From the NCBI GenBank assembly GCA_001798165.1, contig MGRL01000057.1:1-40840 (forward strand): 40,840 nucleotides of DNA, in the 5' to 3' direction. The notes under the pieces were generated by a model that did no database searches, was not told the DNA's origin, and saw only the letters and a program-made list of their open reading frames with translations. Position numbers and translations under genes: made by a program. Shown piece by piece: positions 40,750-40,840 of the stretch. This DNA is from Deltaproteobacteria bacterium RIFCSPHIGHO2_02_FULL_43_33 (lineage in GTDB: Bacteria > Desulfobacterota > GWC2-55-46 > UBA9637). The stretch's first letter is position 1, and each line of letters starts with the position of its first letter.

Positions 40750-40840
40750 TATGTTGTCAACAAATAGATTTGTCCGCTTTTAGAGCAAATGAATTGTCCA
40801 CTTTTAGATTGGCAGGAAAGGCACGTAGGGCGTAGCCCGA
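40750..40840. mobile_element. Probable terminal region of another IS (IS21-like), cut by the window edge
   Basis: Two similar boxes occur in tandem: TTTGTCCGCTTTTAGAG (about 40769) and ATTGTCCACTTTTAGAT (about 40793), 24 bp apart, followed by GGCGTAGCCC. Multiple internal terminal repeats of TGTCC-CTTTTAG type are typical of IS21-family ends as I remember them. No transposase coding sequence is visible before the window ends, so the assignment is tentative. Confidence 0.4.

Overview
The window looks like a chromosomal piece of a Gram-negative (two-membrane), probably environmental bacterium of moderate-to-low GC. The outer membrane is implied by a secretin and a prepilin cluster. Gene content (quinone genes, a B12-binding radical SAM protein, LarC, an AMP-ligase/ACP/acyltransferase fusion) and the abundance of short hairpin repeats would fit lineages such as Nitrospirota or Desulfobacterota. 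That placement is inference only; no rRNA or other taxonomic marker was compared.

Layout. 1-3.5 kb is an accessory patch: a frameshifted small membrane-protein gene, a complete IS1182-family insertion sequence (446-2142, 17-bp terminal inverted repeats, TATG target duplication), a small ORF, a truncated copy of a phasin-like gene, a DUF2281/MazF-type toxin-antitoxin pair and the full-length phasin-like gene. 3.5-5.5 kb holds aguB-aguA (agmatine to putrescine). 5.55-7.55 kb is a decayed restriction-modification locus: a truncated DNA methyltransferase, an intact HNH endonuclease, a 60-aa ORF and the C-terminal end of a restriction enzyme. 7.55-11.9 kb holds ubiB, ubiE/menG, an SCP2 protein, larC and a 29-aa lysine-rich peptide. 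12-14.6 kb (minus strand) holds hinT, a CfrBI-type restriction enzyme remnant and two secreted surface proteins.

14.6-22.7 kb is a type IV pilus/type II secretion-like operon (ATPase, PilM, PilN, PilO, PilP/GspC-like, TPR-secretin, three prepilins) behind a good sigma70-type promoter. 22.7-28.1 kb (minus) holds a radical SAM gene, glyS and dnaG. 28.1-28.95 kb contains decayed genes. 28.95-32.3 kb is a PTS-EIIA/P-type ATPase fusion. 32.4-40 kb (minus) holds a CNNM/CorC-type transporter, a DedA protein, enolase, an acyl ligase-ACP-PlsC fusion and an MFS transporter. 40-40.7 kb holds tadA directly downstream of tRNA-Arg(ACG), the tRNA its product is expected to modify. The right edge resembles the end of another insertion sequence.

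The most striking theme is a dense set of short, mostly hairpin-forming repeats built from 6-8-nt units (for example TTTACGA, GGAGTCA, TCTTGAA, GGGGCTG, GATTACACAG). They lie between genes, nested inside one another, and in frame inside genes. They supply the leader peptides of two prepilins (identical 93-bp copies), the signal peptide of the secretin, internal segments of GlyS, the P-type ATPase and the acyl ligase, and the stop codons of enolase and others. This looks like a mobile or self-propagating repeat population tolerated in, and sometimes recruited into, proteins.
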